Notes under the pieces: model-generated
What the model was told of the DNA's origin: nothing
Databases searched by the model: none
The model's input: only the letters and a program-made list of their open reading frames with translations
In this document: positions 38,331 through 46,840 of the stretch, in pieces
Position numbering within the stretch: the first letter of the stretch is position 1
How the letters are laid out: every line of letters starts with the position of its first letter
Translations under genes and position numbers: made by a program
From: Bacteroidota bacterium
Lineage (GTDB): Bacteria; Bacteroidota; Bacteroidia; Chitinophagales; Chitinophagaceae
NCBI GenBank assembly: GCA_026391455.1
Contig: JAPLEH010000052.1
Coordinates: 1 to 64,000 of the forward strand
Length of the DNA stretch: 64,000 nucleotides
Direction of reading: 5' to 3'

Positions 38331-38996
38331 TCAGCGAAACAGATACAATAGTAAAAGTGCTGTGGCAGGGATGGTGATATTGTCCCACCCGTGAAGGGTA
38401 AATAATTCTGCCAGTGAACAAAACAGGGTGAGCATCACCGTTAGTAGGATCACCTGCTGCACCGGCAGGTTCGCTGCTCCAATCAACCAGCATAAATTGA
38501 CGACAATGGCCGTTACCGCGAATGAAAGGGTGCCGGCCATTGTTTTTTGCCCATGAAAAAACGACCGTGTACGGGCTCCCCATAAATGCCCGCCTGTTTC
38601 TGCCGCCGTATCACTAAACGTGAGCAGGGAAACGGGGAGCCAGAAATACAGGTAGTCCTGCATATACTCCGCCATCAGAAAACAACCATATACCGGAAGA
38701 GGAAACAATACACTGCCGAGTGAATGCCGGTTAGTGGCATGTACGGCCGGCATCCAGTTGCGGAGATAGGTTACCAGCAACAACAAAAAGGCAATGCCCG
38801 TAACCGCCAGTATCCACCAGTGGGAATGAAAGAAAAGCGGCAGGAATAAACTGAGAATTCCTCCTGATACATGCAGAAATTTTCGGGATTGTTCCGAAGG
38901 CCAATGAAAATACCGGTGCAGGATAACGGTGATACCCATTAATACGCCCAGCAGGAACAGGAAAAGGAGTAGTGATATAAATGGGGTTTGCATCAT
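38331..38996 (-). CDS. dolichol/phytol-kinase-like membrane protein (SEC59/VTE5/DGK1 family)
   Basis: 221 residues with about seven membrane segments. Family marks: EQSRKFLHVSGG near 35-46, NRHSLGSVLFPLPVYG (about 90-105), and DTAAETGGHLWG near 130-141, the DTxAxxxGxxxG-type nucleotide/metal site of CTP-dependent polyprenol and diacylglycerol kinases. The expected reaction is phosphorylation of a lipid alcohol using CTP. The adjacent CDP-alcohol transferase and CdsA-like genes (divergent, 39107-40446) support a lipid head-group role, but the substrate is unknown. Confidence 0.82.
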   Translation of the reverse strand: MMQTPFISLLLFLFLLGVLMGITVILHRYFHWPSEQSRKFLHVSGGILSLFLPLFFHSHWWILAVTGIAFLLLLVTYLRNWMPAVHATNRHSLGSVLFPLPVYGCFLMAEYMQDYLYFWLPVSLLTFSDTAAETGGHLWGARTRSFFHGQKTMAGTLSFAVTAIVVNLCWLIGAANLPVQQVILLTVMLTLFCSLAELFTLHGWDNITIPATALLLLYLFR

Positions 38997-39106
38997 TTTG
39001 TACTTTCATGGCCGGAAGGCACTAATAAAAATAAGTGATTCTCCCGGTTTCTGCAATCGCCCCATGTATGCCTGCTCTCCAATTGTTTGTTATCTTGCAA
39101 ATACCC

Positions 39107-39700
39107 ATGCAGCAAAACGAAACTATAGCCAAAGAAAAATTCTGGACGATACCAAATATCCTGTCGCTGTGCCGGTTGCTGGTTTTTCCGCTCATACTCT
39201 ATTGGATATTTCAAAAAGAGCAGCAATGGGTGGCCATCTTTATTGCGATCAGCCTTTTTACCGATTGGCTCGATGGAATTATTGCACGCACCTTCAATAT
39301 GCAAACACGTATCGGAGCCAAACTCGATTCATGGGCCGATACCGGCACTTATATCTGCGCCTTCCTGGCCATTTATTTTTTTAAATGGGACCTGATAAAA
39401 CCATACGCCTGGATCTTGTATGTCTTTGTGGTTGTCTGGCTGCTTTCTTATGCGGTGGTGTTCATCAAATTCAAGGGGCTTATCGGATTACATACCTACT
39501 TGTTCAAAAGCACGGGCTATGTGCAGGGCGCTTTTATCATTTTATTGTTCCTGGTCGGGTTTTATTCCTGGCTCTTTTACCTGTGTATGATCGTGGGTAT
39601 ACTCGCCTGTGTGGAAGAAGTGATCATTATCCTGCTTATTAAAAAGCCCATGATGAATGTAAAGGGACTATGGTGGATGTTGAAAAACAAAAACTACTGA
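39107..39700 (+). CDS. CDP-alcohol phosphatidyltransferase
   Basis: 197 residues, inner membrane. It contains a perfect CDP-OH-P-transferase signature: D53-x2-D56-G57-x2-A60-R61-x8-G70-x3-D74-x3-D78 (DWLDGIIAR ... GAKLDSWAD). These enzymes join a CDP-activated lipid to an alcohol such as glycerol-phosphate, serine or inositol; the size is like PgsA. The start at 39107 (MQQNETIAKEK) follows a promoter-like TATCTTG; upstream in-frame codons lack a good start. Its stop overlaps the start of the CdsA-like gene (TGATG). Confidence 0.9.
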   Translation: MQQNETIAKEKFWTIPNILSLCRLLVFPLILYWIFQKEQQWVAIFIAISLFTDWLDGIIARTFNMQTRIGAKLDSWADTGTYICAFLAIYFFKWDLIKPYAWILYVFVVVWLLSYAVVFIKFKGLIGLHTYLFKSTGYVQGAFIILLFLVGFYSWLFYLCMIVGILACVEEVIIILLIKKPMMNVKGLWWMLKNKNY

Positions 39701-40446
39701 TGCACCCCGTTGTATATTATATTTTTTTCTTTTTGGCCATTGGTGCTGTGGGCATGGCATTGGGAAGCCGTACTGTATCGCCGGACGTGAGAAAGCAACG
39801 CTGGCTCAAATATTTCACCTATATCTTTATTACGGGCGTGGTGGTGCTGGGCATCTTTTATGATTTTATAATTGCCGTGGCAGCCATTATCTCCACAGCC
39901 GGCATGGCTGAATTGGTTAAAGTAAATACGTTACAAAAAAACAAACCAATACTCCGCACCGGTATGTCGTTTGTAATATTAACCGTATGCAGTGCAGGGT
40001 TTATTTATTTTACACGAATTTTTCACTATTCGTTTTTAATTTTTATCTATTTCCAGGTGATGGTATTCGATGGATTCAGCCAGATCGTTGGCCAGCTTGC
40101 GGGGCGGCATCCGCTGGCACCACGTATCAGTCCCACAAAGACCTGGGAAGGATTAGCAGGTGGGTGCGTATTCAGTATAGGGGTGGCGATGGCTTCCTCT
40201 GGCTGGTTACATCTTCCTTTTTATACAGGGGGCCTCTTCGGCGCGATCACGGGAGCGGCTTGCTTTACCGGTGATATGCTGGCATCCTGGTACAAACGGA
40301 AAACAGGCGTGAAAGATTACAGCAACTGGCTGCCCGGACAGGGTGGGGTGCTGGATCGCTTTGACAGTTTTTTAGTAACGGGCTTTTGTTATTGTATCCT
40401 GTATATGCTTAATTTTAACGGTCTATTGATACCATTTACGAAGTAA
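39700..40446 (+). CDS. phosphatidate cytidylyltransferase-like protein
   Basis: 248 residues, about seven membrane segments. The C-terminus matches the CDP-diglyceride synthase signature S-x-x-K-R-x4-K-D-x5-P-x-H-G-G-x-x-D-R-x-D as SWYKRKTGVKDYSNWLPGQGGVLDRFD, with Gln in place of the usual His before GG. It makes CDP-lipid from CTP and a lipid phosphate. The ATG at 39700 overlaps the upstream TGA (TGATG), a classic coupling arrangement; the longer frame from 39670 would overlap more without need. The His-to-Gln change may mean altered substrate. Confidence 0.88.
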   Translation: MHPVVYYIFFFLAIGAVGMALGSRTVSPDVRKQRWLKYFTYIFITGVVVLGIFYDFIIAVAAIISTAGMAELVKVNTLQKNKPILRTGMSFVILTVCSAGFIYFTRIFHYSFLIFIYFQVMVFDGFSQIVGQLAGRHPLAPRISPTKTWEGLAGGCVFSIGVAMASSGWLHLPFYTGGLFGAITGAACFTGDMLASWYKRKTGVKDYSNWLPGQGGVLDRFDSFLVTGFCYCILYMLNFNGLLIPFTK

Positions 40447-40452
40447 ACCCAC

Positions 40453-41109
40453 ATGACAACAAAGATCTATTGCATCAGCGGATTGGGGGCTGACGAAAAA
40501 GTATTCACCAATCTCTCCGTGAATGGTTGTTCCCTGCAATATGTGCCATGGTTAAAACCTCAGAAAAAAGAAACCATTGTTTCTTATGCCACACGAATGG
40601 CTGCGCAAATACCTGACCCCTCACCGGTAATACTGGGTGTATCATTTGGCGGAATGATGGGTATTGAGATCGCCAAACTGATCCAGGTAAAGCAACTTTA
40701 TCTTATCTCCAGCATCAAGTCGGTGGCGGAATTGCCTTCCTGGATGCGCATCGTGGGTAAAATGAAACTGAATAAACTATTGCCTACCCGATCCTATAAA
40801 TACACCGAGAAAGTAGATAACAATCGTTTGGGAGTATCTACGCAGGAAGAAAGAGACATGGTAAGGGCATACCGCCGCAATGCAGATCCCCAATACCTGG
40901 AATGGGCAATAAACGAAGTAGTGAACTGGAAAAACAACTGGCAGCCCGATCATATCATTCATATACACGGTGATCGGGACAAGATATTTCCAATAAAGAA
41001 ATTGCAAAACATTCACGTTATTCCGGAAGGCACCCATATGATGATCTTTAACAGAGCTGCCGAGATTGGCGCACATATCGAAAAGACCCTCGGTGAAAAG
41101 GCTAAATGA
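40453..41109 (+). CDS. alpha/beta hydrolase
   Basis: 218 residues. Small alpha/beta-hydrolase fold with ISGLGADEKVF (oxyanion loop), nucleophile elbow GVSFGG (S64), acidic residue in HGDRDKIFP and His in EGTHMMIF. No signal peptide, so cytoplasmic. It starts six bases after the CdsA-like stop and so belongs to the lipid cluster transcript; an esterase or lipase acting on a lipid intermediate would fit, but the substrate is unknown. Confidence 0.87.
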   Translation: MTTKIYCISGLGADEKVFTNLSVNGCSLQYVPWLKPQKKETIVSYATRMAAQIPDPSPVILGVSFGGMMGIEIAKLIQVKQLYLISSIKSVAELPSWMRIVGKMKLNKLLPTRSYKYTEKVDNNRLGVSTQEERDMVRAYRRNADPQYLEWAINEVVNWKNNWQPDHIIHIHGDRDKIFPIKKLQNIHVIPEGTHMMIFNRAAEIGAHIEKTLGEKAK

Positions 41110-41197
41110 GCCGGTTTTATCTTGAATGTTTTGTTAATGTGATAAAAGTCATACTTCAAGCCCGAAGGGTTCGTTACATTTATTCATCTACTACTAT

Positions 41198-41638
41198 ATG
41201 CGACTATTTTCAACACTACTTCTATCCGTTGTATTCTTTTCAGCGATGGGCTGGGAGACCGATTTTTCTGAAGCACAGCAAAAAGCCAGAAAGGACCATA
41301 AACTGATCCTGCTCAATTTTTCCGGCTCCGATTGGTGCGGCCCTTGCATACGAATGCACAATACAATTTTTGAGAGCGAGGATTTTAAAACCTTTGCTGA
41401 CAATCGCCTTGTACTTATCAATGCGGATTTTCCCCGGCTCAAGAAAAACCAGTTATCAAAAGACCAGCAGGGTAAGAATGATAAAATGGCTGACCGTTAC
41501 AATCCCAATGGCATTTTTCCACTCACCCTTTTATTGGATGAAGAGGGAAAGCTCATCAAAAGCTGGGAGGGACTACCCCCACTTACTGCCAAACAATTTA
41601 CCGATGAATTAAAAACCCTGGCGGATGCACGTAATTGA
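41198..41638 (+). CDS. exported thioredoxin-fold protein
   Basis: 146 residues with a signal peptide (about 1-18, MRLFSTLLLSVVFFSAMG) and a thioredoxin fold. The active site is SDWCGPC (C47, C50), followed later by the cis-Pro region GIFPLTLLLDEEGK. The conserved FSGSDWCGPC form is typical of periplasmic thioredoxin-like proteins of the Thioredoxin_7 type. Its end overlaps the ApbE gene by 14 bases, so it is translated with it. A role in keeping Cys residues of the neighbouring proteins reduced is an attractive inference, as the DUF4266 protein ends in GCGCN. Confidence 0.88.
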   Translation: MRLFSTLLLSVVFFSAMGWETDFSEAQQKARKDHKLILLNFSGSDWCGPCIRMHNTIFESEDFKTFADNRLVLINADFPRLKKNQLSKDQQGKNDKMADRYNPNGIFPLTLLLDEEGKLIKSWEGLPPLTAKQFTDELKTLADARN

Positions 41639-42578
41639 GCCTGCTGTCATATCACCGGCGGTACATCGGAAAGTGACAAAGCTGATGGGCAATCGCTTTG
41701 AGATCACGGTAGTGGGGCAGGATGAACAAGTATGCTTTCAACAAATCGATGCAGCGATCGCAGAGATCAGCCGTATCGAAAAACTCCTGACCACGTATAA
41801 TGAAGAAAGCCAGACCGCACTCATCAACCGCCAGGCGGGTATCGCCCCTGTAAAAGTAGATCAGGAAGTATTCGACCTGGTGATGCGCTCCCAAAGAATA
41901 TCAGACGTTACGCAAGGAGCTTTTGATATTAGCTATGGCTCGGTGGATAAACAGTTGTGGAATTTCGATAAGAACATGACAGCATTGCCGGATGCAGAAA
42001 CGGCAAAGAAGGCCGTACACCTGATCAATTACCGGAATATCCTGCTGGATGAAAAGAACTGTACTGTTTTCCTCAAAGAAAAAGGTATGCGCATTGGCTT
42101 TGGTGGTATCGGCAAAGGCTATGCGGCCGAAAGGGCCAAACTAGTATTGCAGGAAATGGGCGTGCAAAGCGGTATAGTGAACGCAGCCGGAGATCTTACC
42201 GCGTGGGGGTTACAACCCAATGGCGAAGAATGGACCATCGGTATTGCGGATCCGGATGCGGCTCGCAAACCTTTCTCCTATCTCAACATTACCGGCATGG
42301 CGATTGCCACATCCGGCAATTATGAAAAATTTGTTATGATCGGGGGTAAGCGCTATTCCCATACCATCGACCCGAAAACCGGACTGCCCGTTACAGGTAT
42401 CAAAAGTGTAACCATACTTTGTCCCAATGCTGAAATTGCCGATGCCATGGCCACTCCCGTCATGATAATGGGGATAGCTGCGGGCCTGGATATGGTGAAT
42501 CAGGTAAAGGGCCTTGCCTGTATCATCATTGATGAACAAGATCGCATTTATACATCCAAAAACATACGCCTCAAATGA
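41625..42578 (+). CDS. apbE: FAD:protein FMN transferase (ApbE family)
   Basis: 317 residues, about the family length. ApbE moves FMN from FAD onto a Thr/Ser of target proteins in the periplasm. Motifs: MGNRFEITVVG near the start, the EISRIEKLLTTYNEESQTALINR helix, RIGFGGIGKGYAAERA, NAAGDLTAWG, ATSGNYEKF and YSHTIDPKTGLPVTG with the metal-binding Asp. No clear signal peptide is visible at the chosen start; the start codon overlaps the thioredoxin gene by 14 bases and the stop overlaps the DUF4266 start by four. No known ApbE client (NqrB/C, RnfG, NosR) is encoded nearby, so the client may be within this operon. Confidence 0.93.
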   Translation: MHVIEPAVISPAVHRKVTKLMGNRFEITVVGQDEQVCFQQIDAAIAEISRIEKLLTTYNEESQTALINRQAGIAPVKVDQEVFDLVMRSQRISDVTQGAFDISYGSVDKQLWNFDKNMTALPDAETAKKAVHLINYRNILLDEKNCTVFLKEKGMRIGFGGIGKGYAAERAKLVLQEMGVQSGIVNAAGDLTAWGLQPNGEEWTIGIADPDAARKPFSYLNITGMAIATSGNYEKFVMIGGKRYSHTIDPKTGLPVTGIKSVTILCPNAEIADAMATPVMIMGIAAGLDMVNQVKGLACIIIDEQDRIYTSKNIRLK

Positions 42579-42811
42579 AGAAATCAAAAAAACAACAAGC
42601 TGCCGGCATGGCCGTAGCAGCATTGGTGACGGCCGCTACCTTAGGAGCTTGCACCACGGTGAAGGAGTATCAGAAAAATAAAATCAACGATGGAGAGATG
42701 ACACTCAGCGCACGTAAAGTGGAAAAAACTGAAATGAGTTTTCAAACCTACCGCGAAGGCGCTTCTGGTGCCAACGGTGGTAAGACCGGCGGCGGATGCG
42801 GCTGTAACTAA
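42575..42811 (+). CDS. DUF4266 small lipoprotein
   Basis: 78 residues. Lipoprotein signal with lipobox TLGAC (Cys26), a short mature part, and the diagnostic Gly-rich tail GGKTGGGCGCN (C75, C77) of DUF4266 proteins. From family knowledge these small proteins occur beside DUF3570 proteins and often ApbE; their function is undetermined. ATGA overlap with apbE. The two tail Cys residues could bind metal or react with the thioredoxin encoded two genes upstream (inference). Confidence 0.9.
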   Translation: MKKSKKQQAAGMAVAALVTAATLGACTTVKEYQKNKINDGEMTLSARKVEKTEMSFQTYREGASGANGGKTGGGCGCN

Positions 42812-42836
42812 TTCAACCAACCCCAAAATTATTTGA

Positions 42837-44045
42837 ATGAGAAGAATCTGTCTCTCTGTAGCAGGTATGTTCCTGCTCCTGTTTTCCTCTTTTGCACAGG
42901 CACCTGCTGCTGACAGCACCCAATACAAAAAACGAAAACTCAGTTTTGAAGAAGCCAACCTCGTTACCAGTTATTACCGGCAGGATGGGAATAACTCTGC
43001 TGTAACAGGTGGTACCGGTACTGAAAAACTAACCGATATCTCCACCACGATCGATGTAAAACTGGTGAAATGGGATAAGAAATTCCGCAAACACAGTTTT
43101 GATATTGAAGTGGGCATCGATCATTATACATCTGCATCATCGGATAATGTGAATCCGCAAACCATCTCCGGTGCATCCCATGCAGATACCCGTATTTATC
43201 CTTCGCTCAACTGGTCAGCAGAGAATGAAAAAACGGGACGAACCTTTGGTGCCGGTCTCTCTGCGTCCACCGAATTTGATTACCAGTCGTTCGGGGTAAA
43301 TCTGTTCTTTTCGCAGAAAACAAAAAACCGAAACGGTGAATTCACGGCCAAAGTACAGGGCTATCTCGACAACCTGAAATACATTCTTCCTTCTGAATTG
43401 CGAACGGGTGTCAATGCGGGTCAAGGCAGGGAAGAGGATGACTATCCGACCAAATCCAGAAATTCATTCAGCGGCTCCTTGTCGTATTCGCAGATTGTAA
43501 ACCAGCGGCTGCAACTGATGTTCATAGCCGATCTGGTTTATCAAAAGGGATACCTGGGGCTGCCCTTCCATCGTGTTTATTTTGCCAATAATACAGTAGC
43601 CGTTGAAAACCTGCCTGATACCCGCCTCAAAATTCCATTGGGATTCAGGGCCAATTATTTTCTGGGTGATAAGGTTGTGTTGCGAAGCTTTTACCGGTTC
43701 TATACAGATGACTGGGGGCTTACCGCTCATACAGCCCAGTTGGAAACATCTATAAAAGTTTCCCCTTTCTTTTCCTTCACTCCTTTTTACCGGTACTATA
43801 CACAAACAGCCGTGGATTATTTTGCGGCAAAAAGTATTCATAAGATTACGGATCAGTATTTTACCAGTAACTATGACCTCAGTGCATTCAACAGCAGTTT
43901 TTATGGAGCCGGTGTACGCCTTACTCCCCCCAATGGTGTATTCGGCATGAAAAGGCTGAACATGCTCGAATTGCGCTACGGGCATTACAACCGGAGTAAC
44001 GGATTAAATTCAGATATCATATCATTGAATTTGAAGATCAAATAA
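42837..44045 (+). CDS. DUF3570 outer-membrane beta-barrel protein
   Basis: 402 residues with a signal peptide (1-20). The mature part is beta-strand-rich, with alternating hydrophobic residues and many aromatic ends, finishing in SLNLKIK, consistent with an outer-membrane barrel. Family marks of DUF3570 are the early DITTTIDVKLVKWDKK-type strand and the DHYTSASSDN segment, followed by TISGASHADTR. The SGAS at residues 111-114 resembles the (S/T)GA(S/T) core at which ApbE enzymes attach FMN. It lies 25 bases after the DUF4266 gene. Function unknown. Confidence 0.88.
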   Translation: MRRICLSVAGMFLLLFSSFAQAPAADSTQYKKRKLSFEEANLVTSYYRQDGNNSAVTGGTGTEKLTDISTTIDVKLVKWDKKFRKHSFDIEVGIDHYTSASSDNVNPQTISGASHADTRIYPSLNWSAENEKTGRTFGAGLSASTEFDYQSFGVNLFFSQKTKNRNGEFTAKVQGYLDNLKYILPSELRTGVNAGQGREEDDYPTKSRNSFSGSLSYSQIVNQRLQLMFIADLVYQKGYLGLPFHRVYFANNTVAVENLPDTRLKIPLGFRANYFLGDKVVLRSFYRFYTDDWGLTAHTAQLETSIKVSPFFSFTPFYRYYTQTAVDYFAAKSIHKITDQYFTSNYDLSAFNSSFYGAGVRLTPPNGVFGMKRLNMLELRYGHYNRSNGLNSDIISLNLKIK

Positions 44046-44079
44046 GTCAGATATTAAGTTTCCGCTGTAAATTGCCGGG

Positions 44080-45321
44080 GTGAAATTCATTCCGGCAATA
44101 ATTTTTTTATTCCTTCCCTGGCTCACGGTGCAGTCACAATCTGTCATTAAGGGAAGGGTGGTGGTGGCCAGCAATGGTACGCCCATTGCAGGATGCAGTA
44201 TTTTTATCACCAACACATCTAAAGGTACCACCTCTGATGCCAATGGTATGTTTGAGCTGACAAGCATTCCACCGGGTAAGCACGACCTGGTCGTTTCTTC
44301 CATCGGATATGAGACCATCGTTTATTCATTCAGTGAGGCACAACTGCCACTGCAACTGAAATTTGAAATGCAGATAAAGGCAAAAGAACTGGCCAATGTA
44401 ACCTTGGAAGAATCGGTGGAAGAGGGTTGGGAAAAATGGGGCGTTACTTTTACTGAAAACTTTATTGGCACTGTACCCAATGCAGCTTTTTGTAAGATAT
44501 TAAATGAAAAAGCTATCCGCTTCCGGTACTACCGTAAGTCGAACCGGGTGATCGCCTATTGTGATGAACCCATTCTGATCGAGAACAAATCACTGGGCTA
44601 CCGTATCAAATATCAATTAGAGAATTTCGAAGTTAATTTCAAGGCAGGTACGCTGGCATACCTTGGTTATTCACTATATGAACCCATGGAAGCAAGATCA
44701 AATAGCAGAAAAAAGACCTGGGAAGAGCGAAGGGAAAAAGCGTATTACGGATCGGTGCTGCATTTTATGCGAAGCATCTATGCAGGCAAACTGCAGGAGG
44801 AAGGATTCGATGTACGCAGAATGAAACGAATTCCCAATGCCGAAAAGGAGCGTGTAAGAAAGACCTATAAAGGCCAGCGCATGGTCTTTAACCGGGATGG
44901 CAGTAAAATTTCGCAGATGCAGATTGGCAGTGACGATAGCAAACTCCCGGAAGATTCAGCCACGTATTTCAACAAGATCATGCATCAGCCTGATTATTTT
45001 GAAGTATATGATACCGCACTCCTGAAAGCCGACAGCCTGGTGATGGAAGAAGCAGGAGAGATAAAAACTATACATTTTGAAAACTATCTCTTCGTTACTT
45101 ATACCCAGGCGAAAGAAGATGATGCCTTTTTGAAAACGGTATATCCACCCAGAAAGGCTTCCTTGCAACGCTCCTATGTATTCTTGTCCGGTACTATGGC
45201 AATATACATTGATATGAACGGAAATTATTTTGATCCGCAGGAATTCATTACTACCGGGTATTGGGGATGGAGAGAAAAAATGGCGAATTCGCTGCCGCAG
45301 GATTATGAACCGGGTAATTAG
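44080..45321 (+). CDS. secreted protein with CarboxypepD_reg-like domain
   Basis: 413 residues, GTG start after GCCGGG; signal peptide MKFIPAIIFLFLPWLTVQSQ. Residues 22-100 form a CarboxypepD_reg-like beta sandwich (IKGRVVVASNGTPIAGCSIFITNTSKGT ... GKHDLVVSSIGYET), as seen at the N-terminus of TonB-dependent receptors, but no plug or barrel follows. The remaining 300 residues were not assigned; they are charged and mixed. It starts 34 bases after the DUF3570 stop and may be part of the same transcript. Similar stand-alone proteins are common in Bacteroidota; function unknown. Confidence 0.8.
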   Translation: MKFIPAIIFLFLPWLTVQSQSVIKGRVVVASNGTPIAGCSIFITNTSKGTTSDANGMFELTSIPPGKHDLVVSSIGYETIVYSFSEAQLPLQLKFEMQIKAKELANVTLEESVEEGWEKWGVTFTENFIGTVPNAAFCKILNEKAIRFRYYRKSNRVIAYCDEPILIENKSLGYRIKYQLENFEVNFKAGTLAYLGYSLYEPMEARSNSRKKTWEERREKAYYGSVLHFMRSIYAGKLQEEGFDVRRMKRIPNAEKERVRKTYKGQRMVFNRDGSKISQMQIGSDDSKLPEDSATYFNKIMHQPDYFEVYDTALLKADSLVMEEAGEIKTIHFENYLFVTYTQAKEDDAFLKTVYPPRKASLQRSYVFLSGTMAIYIDMNGNYFDPQEFITTGYWGWREKMANSLPQDYEPGN

Positions 45322-45322
45322 T

Positions 45323-45360
45323 TAATGTGCTAATATGCTAATTTGCTAATGTGATAATTA
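45323..45360. repeat. 8-base tandem repeat
   Basis: TAATGTGC TAATATGC TAATTTGC TAATGTGA TAATTA, four and a half imperfect 8-base units right after the stop codon at 45321. Confidence 0.85.
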
Positions 45361-45423
45361 ATACAGGGGTATGAAAGTTATAGAGATGCTTATTGTTAGT
45401 AGGTTTTTTTTTAAGTTTCTTCG

Positions 45424-46758
45424 TTAGTTTTTTCTTCGCCAGCCGATGAGTTGTTTCAGATAACCAACTTTGATTGTTTGTTTTTTATTCTGTTCCGGGT
45501 CATAAATAGTGATCCACCACCAGGGATCATATTGGTTGCGGGTGGGAATGATTTCCCGCTGTACCATGGCAATCAATCCTTCCCGGGTGATCTTATTTAT
45601 TTCGGTTGCCATACTGTCTTCCAATATGGTCACATTCTTGTACTGGTAGCGGGTGCCATATATGGAAGGTGGTGTGCCGTCATAGTGGGATTGGGTATAG
45701 CCATATCCAATTGGAGTCGCTGGTAAAGGCGTGATGCTATTATCGAATGTGTTTATACGAAATACATTTTCTTTTTGTGTGGAACAAACATAAACTAAGC
45801 TGTCCTCCGGGGTTCGTTCAAAGTAGGGAGGATAAGCGCAACGGTTTACATTCGGAATGACGGGATACGTGATCACCTGCAGGGGTTGTAGTCGTATCCT
45901 GATCAATTGTCCCCCCGCCTTTTGTGTCAGTATTTCATTGTCGTTGAGCCAGGTCAGCGGCAGGTTAAATGCAGAGCGTAAACTATGTTCAAATTGTACA
46001 GAATCTGCAATGCTCTGTTTGCTGCCATCTGCATTCCGTATTTCCAGATACCCCCGGGTATGAAAGACCCTTGTCCAGCCACACAAGTATAGACTGGTGT
46101 CATTGCGGAGAAAGTTTCCACTCAGGGGATCTTCTAAAGGCACAAAAAATACTTTCCGGGTTTTATCCGGTGAAAGAACCCCTTCTGTGAATTGCGATGC
46201 ATAATCGCGTTGATCCCTGTTGGTATTACCGATCCGGTAGCGGTTGCCGCTGCTGATAGGAATGATCTTACCTGTTGATAGCTGGAAAAAATAATAAGGG
46301 GTGGTAATGGTCTGGTGCCGTTCCTTGTCGGATGGCAATACGGAAGAAGGTGTGTAACCGGTATGACGCATGATTACCGAATCCCCATTTTTTTCCACGA
46401 AATAATCATCGCCGATATGCGCATGAATAAATTTTTTATCCTTCAGGTCGAAAATATCGCCCATTGAATTGATAATATACCGGTCGTCGTATAGTTGTGT
46501 GGGATATTCGGCGAAATTGGGGAAGTATCTGACAGGTGTTTCATACAACGTATTACGTAAATAGCCGGATCCGGTAAATGTGTACTCCACCAGTATGTTG
46601 GATTTAAACTGAGGTACTTCACCCCCTCCCTCCCGATAGGTTTCCCAGGTGAGCAGACTATATTTTTTAGAAAGTGGTGGCTGGCCGGCACAACCCTGAA
46701 AAAATAGCAACAACATTATTCCGATCATCAGTTGGGAATATGGGGTAAGTTTTCTCAT
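45424..46758 (-). CDS. hypothetical lipoprotein
   Basis: 444 residues, not recognised. Lipoprotein signal with lipobox FFQGCAG (Cys near 23). The mature protein is beta-rich with scattered WD/propeller-like stretches (VLSPDKTRKVFFVPLED, DNSITPLPATPIGYG), compatible with a beta-propeller, though the repeats are too diverged to count. Start is ATG at 46758. It is convergent with the CarboxypepD_reg gene and 82 bases downstream of the small membrane-protein gene. Confidence 0.7.
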   Translation of the reverse strand: MRKLTPYSQLMIGIMLLLFFQGCAGQPPLSKKYSLLTWETYREGGGEVPQFKSNILVEYTFTGSGYLRNTLYETPVRYFPNFAEYPTQLYDDRYIINSMGDIFDLKDKKFIHAHIGDDYFVEKNGDSVIMRHTGYTPSSVLPSDKERHQTITTPYYFFQLSTGKIIPISSGNRYRIGNTNRDQRDYASQFTEGVLSPDKTRKVFFVPLEDPLSGNFLRNDTSLYLCGWTRVFHTRGYLEIRNADGSKQSIADSVQFEHSLRSAFNLPLTWLNDNEILTQKAGGQLIRIRLQPLQVITYPVIPNVNRCAYPPYFERTPEDSLVYVCSTQKENVFRINTFDNSITPLPATPIGYGYTQSHYDGTPPSIYGTRYQYKNVTILEDSMATEINKITREGLIAMVQREIIPTRNQYDPWWWITIYDPEQNKKQTIKVGYLKQLIGWRRKN

Positions 46759-46840
46759 GGCTATTATTTTTTTAATAATACAGTATTGATGAAATGAAAG
46801 GATGTTTTGCCAATACCTCCTTGCATCGCGTGCAGCCCCT

